A stretch of 64,000 nucleotides of DNA, taken from NCBI GenBank assembly GCA_951217055.1, contig OX578280.1:14175394-14239393 (forward strand), written 5' to 3'. This stretch comes from Gerris lacustris (taxonomy: Eukaryota > Arthropoda > Insecta > Hemiptera > Gerridae). A model generated the notes under the pieces. The model was not told the origin of the DNA and made no database searches. It saw only the letters and a program-made list of their open reading frames with translations. Position numbers and translations under genes: made by a program. Of this stretch, positions 11,235 to 23,949 are shown in pieces; position 1 is the stretch's first letter, and every line of letters starts with the position of its first letter.

Positions 11235-11819
11235 TACTAGTCCAGGAGACAGTGTGCAAAAAAGTGTCTGACTAACATCAAACTAGAATTTTGTGTATAA
11301 GTGAATTTTTTGGTGCCGTTTAAGAATATGTGGTCGGCTAAGTTTGTCTGCGGGACATAGCTTGGCAATAGACATTTGAAAAAAACTAACCGGTGGAGAG
11401 CGGCCATGTCTCGCCCTTTTTGGTGAACAATGTGATTTTCATGATCCTGAGTATGAAATTAGTTAATAGACGAAAAATAAAGTTGATGGTAGTTTGTTAC
11501 AATAGGTTAGTTAGTCTAATATTACTCTAAATCAAAGAAGTCCCCTATTAAGTGACAAATTACCATCAACTTGATTTCTGGTCTACTAACTAATTTCGTA
11601 CACAGGATCATGAAAATCACATTGTCCACCAAAAAGGGCGGGATATGGCTGCTCTCCACCGGTTTGTTTTTTTCAAATGCCTATTGCTAAGTTATGTCCC
11701 GCAGACAAACTTAGCCGACCATATATTCTAAAATGGCACCAAAAGATTTACTTATATACAAAATTCTTGCTTAATGTTTGTCAGAGACTTTTATGCACGC
11801 TGCATCTCCTGGACTATAC
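11235..11819. mobile_element. Foldback MITE, 579 bp, 3-bp target duplication (copy 1)
   Basis: The element spans 11238-11816. It begins TAGTCCAGGAGACAG and ends with the inverse CTCCTGGACTA. The two halves are near-complete inverted repeats of ~270 bp: the block with GTGGTCGGCTAAG, GACATAGCTTGGC and CGGTGGAGAGCGGC reappears reverse-complemented in the right half. The flanks share TAC (11235-11237 and 11817-11819). No coding capacity. Family known only from this window: copy 2 at 13685-14264 and partial copies at 36101 and 54080. Confidence 0.85.
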
Positions 11820-11855
11820 AGATTGTTTATTAAAATACTTAAAACTAATAATGGG

Positions 11856-12800
11856 CAAAGAAAAAATAGACTGCCAATTTGTGTGGCACATAGCTTCCTC
11901 GTATCCTATCATGTACTTTATTTTTATATTAACATTAAAATTATTGTTATTGCTTCCGAGCTTACCGAATGTAACGGAAGCATTGTGTTCACTTTTGAGA
12001 ACGAAAAACTTTTATCCCTCCGATTTTAAAAATTCCAAGACAGAAATCCGTTTCAGACATCAGGGAACATTTTTGGTCTCGTGTCTGTCTGTCTGTCTGT
12101 GTGTCCGTGAATTATGAAACGTGCGACGATAACTTAAGTAAATGTCAACCGATTTTGATGAAATTTGGTAGACACGTTCATTTTACCAATGCCCAGGATG
12201 AGTTTGTTGGACAACGTTATCCATCCAAGCGTTCACGAGCAACGCTCGCGTAAACGTGACCTTCAAATTTAAAATTGGAATTTTAGGTCGGGAAAAAAAT
12301 CTAACTTCATCTATTCAATGAGACAAACATTTTTTTCAAATATAATTTTTCAGTAAAACCAACAGTGACACCGCTATGAAGTGTTAAAGATCGCTAAAAC
12401 TATTAATAGTTTTTACACAATAAACAATATAACCATAAAGTAAAATAGACTGCCAATTAGTGTGGCACATAGCTTCCTCGTATCCTATCATGTACTTTAT
12501 TGATATTTTAACATTAACATTATTGTTATATTTATATTGTGTAAAAACTATTAATAGTTTTAGCGATCTTTAACACTTCATAGCGGTGTCAGACAGACAG
12601 ACAGACTGACAGACAGACAGACAGACAGATAGACAGACAGACAGATAGACAGACAGACACGAGACCAAAAATGTTCCCTGATTTTCTGAAACGGATTTCT
12701 GTCTTGGAATTTTTAAAATCGGAGGCATAAAAGTTTTTCGATCTCAAAAGTGAACACAATGCTTCCGTTACCTTCGGTAAGCTCGGAAGCAATATTCATA
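11856..12800. repeat. Two inverted copies of the GCTTCCGAGCTTACCG family
   Basis: One end of the family is a hairpin-forming block GCTTCCGAGCTTACCGAA...GGAAGC; the other is AATAGACTGCCAATTAGTG followed by GGCACATAGCTTCCTCG. Here one copy reads leftwards from ~12443 and another rightwards from 12444 to ~12795, so the two meet head to head. The (CAGA)n tract at 12592-12658 is internal to the family; in the second copy it replaces most of the body. The reference full copy is 54797-55425. No protein is encoded. Confidence 0.7.
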
Positions 12801-13615
12801 AATGAAATTAATGAATAAAACAGCTAATCTTAGTAAAACATAAATGTATCTGAGAAGTTCTAGACTCAGGCTGAAGAATTCCGTTTCCCTAGAATAATAA
12901 AATCATCAAAAGAATTTAAATTGGTATAAAACAAAGGTTACTACTCCACCCTGCTGCTATAATTACAATAATTAATTCCGTAATTATTGTTTAAAGCATA
13001 AACAGACTATTAGTACAATTTAAATTAAATGTCCATTATTTTATGATTGAAGAAAATATGAATGCGGGAAAGATAGTAATCATTAAAAGCATTAATGACA
13101 TTTATAAATTAATATAATATATTCTTTTCATTTTAATTGAGGTAATTTGTATTTTCTTACATTTTCTTAGTAATGGAAAATTTAGGAAACGTAATTATAA
13201 AAACGACTTCAACATTTTTATTTACGTGTTTTTGATTTTTCATATACACGATTCGAATATGTTCACTCTATTAATTTATATGAAATAAATTGCGATTTTT
13301 TGCATGTGACATGTGACTGATATATTTTTGTTTTATTAGTTCTGTTTCGTATGGGTAAAAGCCTATTCTATGATACAGTTTCTACAACAATATTTTGTGA
13401 AACATTCATTTTTGAAGTGAATCTCCTTTAGCCGCGGTAGAGTAAATTTGATTGGATGAAACGACTTCGTGAAACGAAGTTCGCGTTTGGAGACTCGTCC
13501 AAGTGAAATATTTTTTATGTGAAATTAATGAAATTGCAAGTTTTTGATTTAAGACTCGCCTGTGATAGATATTGTAATCGACTAAGCCGACTTAGGCCGG
13601 CATTTGATTTACCTG
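12801..13615. other. Unassigned AT-rich stretch
   Basis: No gene, RNA or mobile element recognised. Confidence 0.3.
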
Positions 13616-13619
13616 TAAA

Positions 13620-14283
13620 AAATCTTCCCTCAGGACCAGTCTCGAACCCCCGACCCCTGAGTTATCAATCAGATGCGCTAACTATAGTCCAGGAGATAGC
13701 GTGCAAAAAAGTGTCTGACTAACATCAAGCTAGAATTTTGTATACAAGTCAATCTTTTAGCGCCTTTTAAGAATATGTGGTCGGCTAAGTTCGTCTGCGG
13801 GACATAGCTTGGCAATAGGCGTTTGAAAAAAAACAAACCCGTGGAGAGCGGCCATGTCTCACCAATTATGGTGGACAATGTGATTTTCATGATCCTGAGT
13901 ACAGAATTAGTTAGTAGACCGAAAATCAAGTTGATGCTAGTTTGTCTCTTGACAGGTGACAACGTTGATTTTTAGTGATATTTGAATAACTAACCTATCA
14001 AGTGTGAAAATAGCATCGACTTGATTTTTGGTCTACTAACTAATTCTGTACTCAGGATCATGAAAATCACATTGTCCACCATAATTAGTGAGACATGGCC
14101 GCTCTCCACCGGTTTGTTTTTTTCAAACGCCTATTGCCAAGCTATGTCCCGCAGACGAACTTAGCTGACCACATATTCTTAAAAGGCGCTAAAAGATTTG
14201 CTTGTACACAAAATTCAAGCTTGATGTTAGTCAGACAATTTTTTGCACGCTATCTCCTGGACTACTACTACACCACGGGAGTT
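13620..14283 (-). pseudogene. tRNA-Ile-like sequence split by a foldback MITE
   Basis: On the minus strand the 3' part (13684-13620) has GTTAGCGCATCTGATTG, an anticodon loop TTGATAA (anticodon GAT), a T-arm GGGGGTTCGAGACTGG and an acceptor-like CCTGAGGGA. The missing 5' part, TCCCGTGGTGTAGTAG, lies beyond the MITE at ~14283-14265. With the MITE and one CTA duplication removed, the two parts join at the D-loop, and TCCC can pair with GGGA. It could be a tRNA pseudogene or the head of a tRNA-derived SINE; mismatches in the acceptor argue against a working tRNA. Confidence 0.6.
13682..14267. mobile_element. Foldback MITE, 580 bp, 3-bp target duplication (copy 2)
   Basis: The element spans 13685-14264, with TAGTCCAGGAGATAGC at the left and the inverse CTCCTGGACTA at the right. 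The 3-bp duplication is CTA (13682-13684 and 14265-14267). The arms are highly similar, about 270 bp each, with a short unpaired centre near 13950-14000. It interrupts a tRNA-like sequence. A 3-bp duplication is compatible with PIF/Harbinger or CACTA superfamilies, but the TIR sequence does not settle which. Confidence 0.88.
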
Positions 14284-16520
14284 GTTGATTTATTTAATTC
14301 ACAGAATTGATATATAAGGGTATTATTATATATATTTTACCAATTAATATACATATAAATGTTTTTTGTTTTTTTCTTCATTGTTCGCTAACATTTTATG
14401 AAAATATTTTAAATTTAAATTATGTTTCTTTGAGTAGTTACCTGACTGTGGTGCTATTGTAAACTCTAGTTTTATAAATATATATGTTGCATTTAATAAA
14501 TGATTTATGTAATATGCATTACTTAAATAAGGTTTATTGTGCTATTTCATGTTTTTAAGGTTTATTGTGCTATTTCATAAACATATTTCATATGTTAATT
14601 CTGTTTCTAGAACTTAAGTTTCACTTCTAATGCGTGAGAGGCTCACACATATTTATTATTATTTTTTATTTTGTATTTTTTATCATAAAAGTGATTTTCT
14701 TATTTAAGTTATATAGCCTTTTATATAAGTGAGTTAAGACATTAGATATTATTTTACTTTTTATATGATTGAAGGAAGTCTCGGTAAGTGAAGATGGGTT
14801 GAACAAAGCTTAAAGTGCTTTACCGACGCTAATAGAGGAAGGCAGAGAAATTGAGTGCGTTCAAACGCTTACAACAATTAAACTGTTCAAGGAACTGTAA
14901 AAGGTCTTCTTTTGCTCTCTTCAGATGAAAAGTTAAAACTTTCTTAACTCGATTTAGCCTTCAATTTTTCTCCTTTCTTCCCGCTACATCCCATTTTAAT
15001 TACATTGAGTTTGCTTCTGAAATGTTCGCTTCACTTATTCAAACCTCGTCAGGTACTTTTAAAATTTTAAATTGAAGATGAATGTTTGCTGAAATTAGTC
15101 AGATTTTCACTTTGACGCCTACCAAATGAAAATTTATCTTCCTTTTTCTGTGACGGCAGTTAAAATTCCAAATATTATAAGACGCTTATATCTTCTGAAG
15201 ATAAGTCTTATTAGAAAATATCACAAGTTGTGTTAATTGAGTTTTGAGTCTACTTTAGCATTAGTATGATATTTTTCTCTTTTATCAGTCAACTCTTCAA
15301 GAAGATTGATGGTTTAGCATTATAAAATGTGTTTAGATAAAAAGATTCTTATCCTATATCGTGCAAATAAAATTTCCCAAAATAACTCGCCCAAAAAATT
15401 AAAATAGTTAATTCTACAATTATTAAGTAAGGAATATCTTAATTTAAGAAAAGGAAGTAATATTCCACCAAACATTTTTTATTTCGTTCCATTTATTGGA
15501 ACGTCCATAATTTCAACAAGGTTTATTGTCCAGCGTCGCCTTTTCCAATGGCGAATATTTTCATTATATATGGGGAGTAAATTAGTGAAAGATTTAAATC
15601 TGTGTCTTACTTCTTACACTGGTCGATAATAGCTATTTACGTACCTAGAGCAGTAAGGGCGTTATTACAGGCCGAGGGCGAAGTATGAAAGCACGAGTGC
15701 GTTTTACGCCTGTGGGCTGTCATGGCGCTTACTGCTCGTGGTGCGTACACTATTTGATCCCCCCCCCCCCCGCCAATAAGACAATATAACAAAATTCAAT
15801 TTTTTACTTCTATTTTGCCGTAATCTTCAAAGCCATAAATGCATATTAAGGTTACATCCGTACCAAAACCAACCGCATTTATAAAAATATTGATTGTTTC
15901 AAATTGAACAGCTAACGCTTAGAACTGCTAGCGCTTCCTGCACGCCACGGCCGCTTCTCGAACTAGCGGCCTGTAAAAATGCATGCTTTATTTTTACAGG
16001 CTCTAGGGCTGTAAAGTAGAACTTTACCGTCCGTTCAGGATAGGAATGTTTACAAGTGGAGGGCGATAACTTTTGATGGAGAGAGATGTCTTGAAATTGA
16101 TAAAAGCCGTTCTAACCCGACTAGTGACAATGTTTCGTACCGTATTTTAAACTGTTCCAACCCGGGCCGGGATCCTCGATCACCTGAAAATACCAAGTAC
16201 TGGTATGTATGACATGGGCAGATGTGTCATTTGTCACACATATCAACCAGAAGTTTGCCTAACTATTGAGGTTTGCTTGCATGATTTTAATTCGGTGAGA
16301 ATTATTATAGTCCTAACCCGTTCCAACCTTTTTTTTATAATAGCCTTTATTGCCTAATATAATAGTACATAATATATAACAATTATATAATATATAATAA
16401 TAAAAATTCTTCATTGTACTTACATACAGTATAGAATAAAATAAGATTTAATTCTTTTAAAAACTCTAAATATATATATACTTTTTTCATTGTTTATTTT
16501 TTTCTTTTTTTCACATATTT
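14268..16520. other. AT-rich stretch with one small inverted repeat
   Basis: GAGCAGTAAGG at 15648 and its inverse CTTACTGCTC near 15737 bracket a GC-richer piece (15648-15737) that looks like a small inverted-repeat element. A direct repeat AAGGTTTATTGTGCTATTTCAT occurs twice at ~14530-14580. No gene seen. Confidence 0.35.
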
Positions 16521-16529
16521 ATTAATAGG

Positions 16530-17141
16530 TTCTTTATGTTTATTATTATTGTTTAGCTCATCTAAGGGCATAGGCCTCTCCCAATTTGTCCCATGCAGTC
16601 CTATTTTTTGCACTCCTGTGCCACAACATACCGCAAAACCTGGTAATATCGTCTCTCCATCTCTGTACTGGCCTTCCTCTTTTTCTTATGCCATCTCTGG
16701 GGTACCTCAGTTAGGCGCTGAGCCAATCTCTGTTCTTCCATCCTGGCAATATGTCCCGCCCATATAGCCGCTTCGTTTTTAAAATTGCTGCTCTCAGGTC
16801 TCTTAAGCCTGTTTCCAACCTCAAATCCTTTGACGCCTTTTATCTTTATGTTTCACTTTCATTAGGCTTTGCTCCATTGATTTTTGTACAATCTCAAGGT
16901 AGTTCAAGACCTTTTCCGAGAGCGCCTAAGTTTGGCAGCCATATGTCAAGCAGGGAATGATGCAACTGTTGAATACTTTTCCTCTTAATTGTGGTGGCAT
17001 GCTGCTTTGAAAAATATATTTAAGGGACCAGAATTTCTGCCAAGCTAAGTTTGACCGTCTTGTAACTTCTTTGAGGGTACTCTCTTTGTCGAAGGAGATA
17101 AGTTGTCCTGGGTAGATTAAATTCGTTTTATTTCGTTCCAA
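16530..17141 (-). pseudogene. Non-LTR reverse transcriptase C-terminal remnant
   Basis: The minus-strand frame from 17141 to 16926 reads GQLISFDKESTLKEVTRRSNLAWQ in part, then FWSLKYIFQ and CIIPCLTYGCQT. This is the stretch just after the catalytic palm in many LINE reverse transcriptases (typical pattern: YLG...KEI..R...GW..F.SL...L..K...F.SC..P.LTYG.QTW). Further along, in shifted frames, WAGHIARMEEQRLAQRLTE-like and RKASTEMERRYYQ-like pieces match the region after it. Stops and frameshifts make it a dead fragment. Confidence 0.72.
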
Positions 17142-17988
17142 CCTTACATGATTTTATTACAGTACAATGTTAGCGCATGCATTTGAAATTTGTCCTAAAT
17201 CAAATTTAGGTTCCCGGACGATCCGCGGGATGATAAAAAGGACGGTACAAATAGGAGTGTTGGAACAAATCTATAGTCAAACAGATTGGTGTGCGCACAG
17301 TGTTACCTCCAACACTAGTCGACGAAAGCTGATAACTTTATAGATGGAGATACGTCTTTCTGTATTAGTACTTGAATAAAATATACTTCTCGCATCAATG
17401 AGAGTTACTATTCCTTCCTCTTTCTTAATAATTATTATAAATACTTTACGAGGAATATTAGGAAACTTACTTAAACTTCTATCTTGCTTCTTAGCTTACA
17501 GAAGATAAGTATTGTGATCATTCTTCTGAATGACATTTTTTAAGTCTCCGAATTCAACAATTTCTGGACAGAGAAGTCCGTTTCAGGTATCAAGAAACAT
17601 TTTTGGTTCTGTGCCGGGCTGACGTTCAAGATTTTTGTGAATCATAACTTAAATAAGAGTTTTAATGAAATTTAGATAGTTGGTCATAATAAGTTTACTG
17701 TTGGTCCCTCATTCATTTTGACCGTTTGCGTACATTTAGCATTGAATACAAATAGAAAAGGTGACTGGAAAACGAAACTGGTCCAAAGAAATTTCAATTT
17801 AAATTAGTATAAAATAATTATAATTCTAATGTGACCATTCATTCAATAATTTGCCGCGAGGGTGCTGTATGCAAATCAAATTAGCAGATTACCATTTAAC
17901 TATTTTAGCTTTCCAGCTTGCCGAAGTTAACGGAAGCATAGTTATGATTCTGAAATCTCCTAATTCAAATGTTCCCTCACCTAACATG
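17142..17988. other. Dispersed-repeat debris
   Basis: 17560-17720 matches the degenerate middle of the GCTTCCGAGCTTACCG family (GACAGAGAAGTCCGTTTCAGGTATCAAG, ACATTTTTGGTTC). No gene seen. Confidence 0.35.
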
Positions 17989-18159
17989 GTACAAACCAGG
18001 GTCGGACTGGGAAGAAATTTCGGCTTGGGAGTTTCTCTATCAGACCGGCCCTCAAGCCTTGAGTTGGCCAAGGGACAGGCCCATTTTAAGCCTTAACCAG
18101 ACCGGCCCACCGGGAAAACTCCCGTACTCCCTTAAAGCCAGTCCGACCCTGGTACAAAC
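17989..18159. mobile_element. hAT-type MITE, 155 bp, with perfect TIR and 8-bp duplication
   Basis: The element spans 17997-18151 and starts CAGGGTCGGACTGG; it ends with the exact inverse CCAGTCCGACCCTG. The duplication GTACAAAC is perfect on both sides (17989-17996 and 18152-18159). No coding capacity. CAGGG...CCCTG ends with an 8-bp duplication are diagnostic of hAT. The intact duplication implies a fairly recent insertion. Confidence 0.92.
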
Positions 18160-19774
18160 ATAAATTACTTATTATCTTATGTGAATCTGTCTGACATTTG
18201 TTTCGAACTCCCATGTACATTTTAATCTACTTTTCTGATTTTAATGAACATTTTGTGATATGACTTACTCTGGGTTATCGCATTATGGATCCAGAAATTG
18301 ATGTTAGGTGCAAAGTGAGATGTTAAGGCGTATATTGAGTTAAGTTTTACTGCTGAAGGGGGAGGGGGGAAGAATTGTGCATCAGAGCGGACCAAAGTAA
18401 AGAGATGTAATGGGGTGGGTTTTGCATGAGGGACCAAGGCTTTTAGATCGGGGTAAGAAAAATTCCTGTCTTATTCCATATACAACAAGGGGGCTTTTTA
18501 CTGCAGCCTTTTTTTCCCTCATAGATCCTACAATTCATATCACATTTACTTCGTTCACACATAAAAACCATTTTATTTATTCTATTTCTTTCTATTTCCT
18601 ACTACTACTTCGAAATATGACTCATATCTTCGTGTAGAAATAAAATTAAATGTGCTATATTAGTTTTATATTACAAATACTCATTTTTCTCGTTTCATGG
18701 AAAACATTGAATAATTGATATGTTTTTGGGCATTGAATCCACAGATCAATAGTTCAGTGTTTTACCATGAACTGAAGATAATCAGTATTCATTTGTCTTC
18801 ATGTAAAGGTGTTAAATGATGAAACATACATCCATTATAATTACCATTTGGTCCGCTAGGAACTCTGATATAACTTTACATAAAATTAAGAAAATTCTAT
18901 CGGCGAAATACGGTACTACAATAAATACAATCGAAAACCAATCAACTTCCTAATATATTCTATATTCCTGGCACAATATTTATGTGCTTCACATTTTTCG
19001 TGTATTTTTTGCGAGATGGAAATTTCTTCTGTACCTCTGAGCTACAACATATATCTATGTTTAAAAAAAATATATAAGTAATAAACCTATGTGTATGATA
19101 GTAATATAAAACATTATATTTTAATTTTATTGCTCTCGAATTTAGTTTTAAAGCTGTGTTGATATTTTAATTTGTATAGACATTTGAGTGTACATATATT
19201 TTATTTCAGTCGTATTTATTCATGTTTAATTGTAAAAAAAAATGTATTATTTTTTTATATATTATGATTAAAAGGAAAAATTAATCATTTAGAAATATGA
19301 TAATATTTCGAAAAAAAGGGGAGTTGAAGATTAAAATGAAGATTTTCCGCATTAAACTGCGATTTGCTCGTCTAGACACGTTTCTACAAAACTCGCAACA
19401 AAAAAACCCTTTCTTCCGCCCTTCTCCCAACATTTCAGCTTGATTCTCAAATATCAAAGGGAATATGAAGAGAAGGGGAGTGGAGTAAGGGAGAGTTGAG
19501 TTTAGGAGGGGGGAGAGTTTTCCTTCTCTACTTCAATTCATTCGGCAAAACCCAATTTTCCTCAACCAAAAGGGTTTCCTTCTAACCCAACCGCTAAAAC
19601 CCTCTAAAACTAGAAAGAGAAGAGAGAAAGAAAATAATAAAAATCTTATGTATAAATGCTTCCAAAAAAAACCAACCCCTTTTTTTAATTAAAAAAAAAG
19701 AAGGAACGGAAAAAACTTTGGGTGAATCTTAAAGAAAAACTATACATAATACGAATAAAAAGAAAAACTCAATG

Positions 19775-19813
<39 letters not shown>

Positions 19814-21320
19814 CTTAATTTACATTAAGATAAAATAAAGTTTTAAATTCTACTCTGATAAGACGGATAAACATAATTTTTATAACTCTTACTGAGCTAA
19901 AACAAAATGTTGTATTCTTTTTTACATTTTCTTGTAAATTTTAGTCTCATATATTATACATATATATGCATTATGCATTTATAATTAAAATATAAATGTT
20001 TAGTTCCATCACTTTGTAAGTTGGAATTATGAAAAGATTCAAATGGGAAAGGACCACAGTTTACACAATGTGATTTTTGTTATGACTTCCCTAGCTACTT
20101 TAAATCTGTCTACATGGTTTGATTTTCTATACGAACCCCTGGTTACACGGACAAAGTTTTCTTGGACCAAGTCAGCTTTGACTCTTCTTTGTCGCTATTG
20201 GGATAGTGTAAACAGGGTATCGAAGTCAACTTGGACATCCGAGTTGAGTTGGACGGGCCCCAACTTTTTTTGATCGAAGTTGACTTTGATGAAAACAAAA
20301 ATTGCACCGCCCGACAAAGATGCGAGGTTATGCTGGGTTTTGTTTACAAGAAGGGTATATTATCAACTCTGTTTTGAAACTTAATAAGTACAATTTTAAT
20401 TGGAAAGTTCTAGAGGGATAAACATTTCACAAAATCTATCTCAACCTCAACTTTATAGGGTACCAAAGTTCCACTACTTGGATCGTGTAAACATTACTTC
20501 AAAGTTCCACAAACACTTAAACCAAGTGGATTTGATCAAAGTGACTTAGACCAAGTACATACTTGGATTGTGCAAAACCCTGCTTTAGTAAAACAGAAAA
20601 TCATATCGCCAGTCACAAAAAATACGAAACGTACAATTTGTGTCATGATTTTTCGTGTGATTTATCAAAATAAATGGGTTTTTTTAAAGGTTATACATTA
20701 CTTTTCTCATATAAGGAGTGTTCGGACCAGGGGGCGTTAGTCCTGACCTGGCCACGAACTAGTATGATAGAAATTATAATAAATAATGAAACACAAAGAG
20801 CCAGAGCTAGTGGACTGTAAATAATTGTGTTTTAATATAGGATATTTATAAAAAAGTATAAAAGTGAGCCTAATATAATTATAAAAAAGGTAAAATGTAA
20901 AAGCTTATAAAGTAATGCGGAGATATTAGCTGTGGAGAGTTGAGAAGGGTTGAGCTGAAGTGTGGCTGCGCTGCAGTTCCTCTCGTGACTTGGAGGATCC
21001 CGCCAAAGCTGAGCCAAATAACTCTTCTGGACGCCAAGGAAGAGTTAATGAGTATAAGTATTTGCCTGGAAGCCAGGACAAATGAGCTAACAGATACCTG
21101 GGTTAACACGCTGAAATAAGAATAAATATTTGGCTGGAAGCCAGAGCAAATGAGCTAACCCAGATAACTAGGATTAACCCGCCGAATAACAACATAAAAA
21201 TAAATAAAAGCCACTTGCTTGCTTTGAGTCAACTCAACTTCCACTTAAACTAATCTCTGTCCAATGCCGTAGAACATAATATGTTCTACTAACATAATAT
21301 TAATAAAGAAAAGTCTAAAT
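18160..21320. other. AT-rich stretch, poly(A) tract and minor repeats
   Basis: A run of about 36 A lies at 19775-19810. 20040-20600 holds repeats of GTTTACAC/ACCAAGT words that suggest a decayed transposon. Two imperfect direct units containing CTGGAAGCCAG...AAATGAGCTAAC lie near 21060-21180. No gene seen. Confidence 0.35.
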
Positions 21321-21323
21321 ATA

Positions 21324-21363
21324 CCTGGCATCCAGGATAAATAAATTAAACCTGGATGCCAGG
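21324..21363. repeat. 13-bp perfect inverted repeat
   Basis: CCTGGCATCCAGG (21324-21336) and its exact inverse CCTGGATGCCAGG (21351-21363), separated by 14 bases. It could form a hairpin; role unknown. Confidence 0.6.
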
Positions 21364-21619
21364 GACAACAAGCACTCACAAGGGTTCTTAATCACACAGT
21401 CATGCTTGCTTGCTGCCAATCAACAACAGACATAATCATTTCTTTATAGCTCTTGGAGGTGGATGTGAAGAATAACTGAACCTGGGTTTAAGTTTATGAT
21501 GCGTAGCGGGTCTAGTATCTAGACGGATTTATTACATAAACTGTATAAAATATAAAATATTCCTATTAATTGATACACATAATAAGATTTCAAAATGCCC
21601 TATATAAAATAGAAAAAAA

Positions 21620-21895
21620 GGAGTTCAGGTTGTCCTGAACAAGGAGAAAGTATTGTAATTGCGCGAAAATTCAATTTTGATGGATTTACAATTTTTGATT
21701 TCAAAAAATACTACTCAAAACGGTACTATCAATTTTGATTAAAAAATTCTAAATTGTAGTCCATTTAAATACGAATCTAACGATGTAAGCCGTTTTCCCA
21801 GGAAAAACTAGTTTTTTGAGAAAATAGCTTTAAACTCGAGGAAGACCAGATTCGAATCCCTGCCGAGGATGTTATTTTTATGATAAATGCTTAAT
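21620..21895 (+). repeat. Dispersed repeat with tRNA B-box-like core (second copy)
   Basis: Starts with GAAAGTATTGTAATTGCGCG, a head shared with 27087 and, more weakly, 45007. It ends with CAGATTCGAATCCCTGCCGAGG and a GATGTTATTTTTATG tail that resembles the 8600-9010 copy read on the other strand. Probably a tRNA-related non-autonomous retroelement family. Confidence 0.45.
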
Positions 21896-22728
21896 AATAA
21901 TTAAATGTACCTACCAAAACTACTAATAAATGGAAACACAGGGCATAGTAATTATGGACTCGCAAATGAGAAAGTTTGTCTGAGTTTTCTCGGACCGATT
22001 TTTGTTTTGTTTTCGAAGATGATAGACAGATACGGAACTAAAAATATTCCCACCGAAAGTCATAGTCATAAGACAAACTCACATAGTGTAAAGAGGGGAT
22101 AAAAAAAAGGGATTGATTGTTCTTTATTTAGGTATTCCACTCGATTTGAACTGTAGTTAGTTAAGAGATTGATGCAATAGTGAGGATTGTCACGGAGAAT
22201 AAATAAAGATTGCTATTCTTCGAATACTGTAGAATCTACTAATTTTATTCTAAATATAATTGTCATATCAGTTAAAGTTTTTAGTTGTTTAAAATTTGAA
22301 ATAATAAGATTATAGAATAATATGATAATAATGTATTTTTAAAAAAATATCTCTGTTTATCAAAAATGTTTTACTTTTGATTTTTTCAAGGATTAACTTA
22401 AAGAATTCTCGCAATATTTGTTATTTCCTCACTCTCAGGTATATACAAATTAATTTTGAAAAGTTTGTTTTCTCTTGTAATTTGGATTATTCAGGAATTG
22501 TATTCGGTTCTGATCCGAATGTTGAATTACAATACCCAAAAACTTAAGACTTCTGTCACACACGAGAGAAATAAAAAGTTTTCAACAAATTTGTACATAT
22601 GATATTATGGGACGACCTACATGTTAAGTGTCATAGCTCCTCTCCACCTCGTACACATTTATTTATTGTTACAAAGCTTACCGAAAGTTTCGGAAGCTAA
22701 GTGATTGTTCTGAAGAAGGAAAATTTTT
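21896..22728. other. AT-rich stretch
   Basis: No gene recognised. Near 22670-22715 lies a short end of the GCTTCCGAGCTTACCG family. Confidence 0.3.
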
Positions 22729-23650
22729 TGGAACTAAGTTCCCTGTGGCACGTCCCGGGAGTGAATAAAGAAAAAACGACCAAAATCATCGTCACAAAAT
22801 AACCGTCACAAAATCACCGTCACGCAAAATCCGTCACGAAATCTACCGATGGCGATAACTGGAGTAATAGTTGACCGACGTAGTTGAAAGTTGGTACACA
22901 TGTTCATTTTACCAATGTCCGGGACAAGTTCATTGGACAACGTTATCCGCCCAAGCGTTCGCACGCGCAACGCTCGCGTAAACGTAAGTTTCGAATTTAA
23001 AATTGGAATTTTTGGACGTGAAAAAATTCTAACTTCATCTATTTAATGAGACAAACAACTTTTATAAATAATTTTTTTTAGTAAAACGAACACCGACACT
23101 ACTATGAAGTGATAAAGATCGCTAAATTTATTAAAGCGGACCAAACCGATTAAAATAGGGAAAACAACGTTTTTACCGATATCTTACTTTCTAACGTAAA
23201 GATTTAAATGAATGTTTGTATACATCACCTATAGTACAATTGAAACAAGCATGTAACATTTCAACCTAATACAAGTAGAAGTTTTTGTGAGTTAATTATT
23301 TATATTTTTTATTTTAATATTTAATTGGAGTAATATGCCGACGGGGCCTGGGAGGACAGTTCTTTTTCGTTCTACAACCATCTGCTTTAACTATAAATTT
23401 ATCATTAACTTTTTTCTCAATATACAATACATTATTTATTGAAAGGCGCTCGCTTCAAAGATAATAAAAAGATTTTCATTTAATTTTGCCTTAACTCCGC
23501 TAGTACAAATAGTTAGTTACTTTTAATTTTGTCTCTTTTCTAACTCCACCATGTATACGTAGTTATTACAGCGATTGTATAATTTATATTTAATGAAAAG
23601 CGTAAGGAACTTCGTTCCTACCGGGTGTCCCACGACACCACACGTATTTT
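22729..23650 (+). repeat. ~0.9-kb GGAACGAAGTTCC family, copy 1
   Basis: Begins GGAACTAAGTTCCCTGTGGC and ends GGAACTTCGTTCCTACCGGG followed by TGTCCCACGACACCAC. The body includes CGTCACAAAATC runs, a block also found in the GCTTCCGAGCTTACCG family (CATGTTCATTTTACCAATG, AACGTTATC, CAACGCTCGCGTAAACG), and GATAAAGATCGCTAAA. No long frame. The related ends GGAACGAAGTTCCTTA in inverse orientation suggest a TIR element, though the outer boundaries and duplication are not clear. Confidence 0.65.
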
Positions 23651-23949
23651 TTTATGTCTTCGATTTCAAAAATGTATTATGAAATTTATTTTGTATTAAG
23701 GTATACGATATAGGACGCGAGCTATGTTTAATCTTCTAATTTTATTATTCTAAACTGATTGTAACTATATAATTATTATTTTAAACTTAATTGTATTCAG
23801 TTTGGGTTATTAGTTGTTTGGAGTTTGTAAGAATGACATTATTCAATGATATAATAATATGTAATATAAAATATCCCTGAAAATATCAAGAATGTTTTAC
23901 TCAAATCATTCGAGATTTTACTTAAATCACTCCCGCAAGATTTTGTTAT
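23651..23949. other. Spacer between two family copies
   Basis: AT-rich; nothing recognised. Confidence 0.3.

Noticed and set aside
12589..12792. Frames rich in repeated Ser-Val-Cys-Leu near (CAGA)n tracts, also at 41766 and 55077
   Set aside because: They translate CAGA/TCTG repeats inside non-coding dispersed repeats.
20040..20600. Possible MITE with GTTTACAC/TTGTGCAAAACC ends
   Set aside because: The putative inverted ends match too weakly and no target duplication was found.
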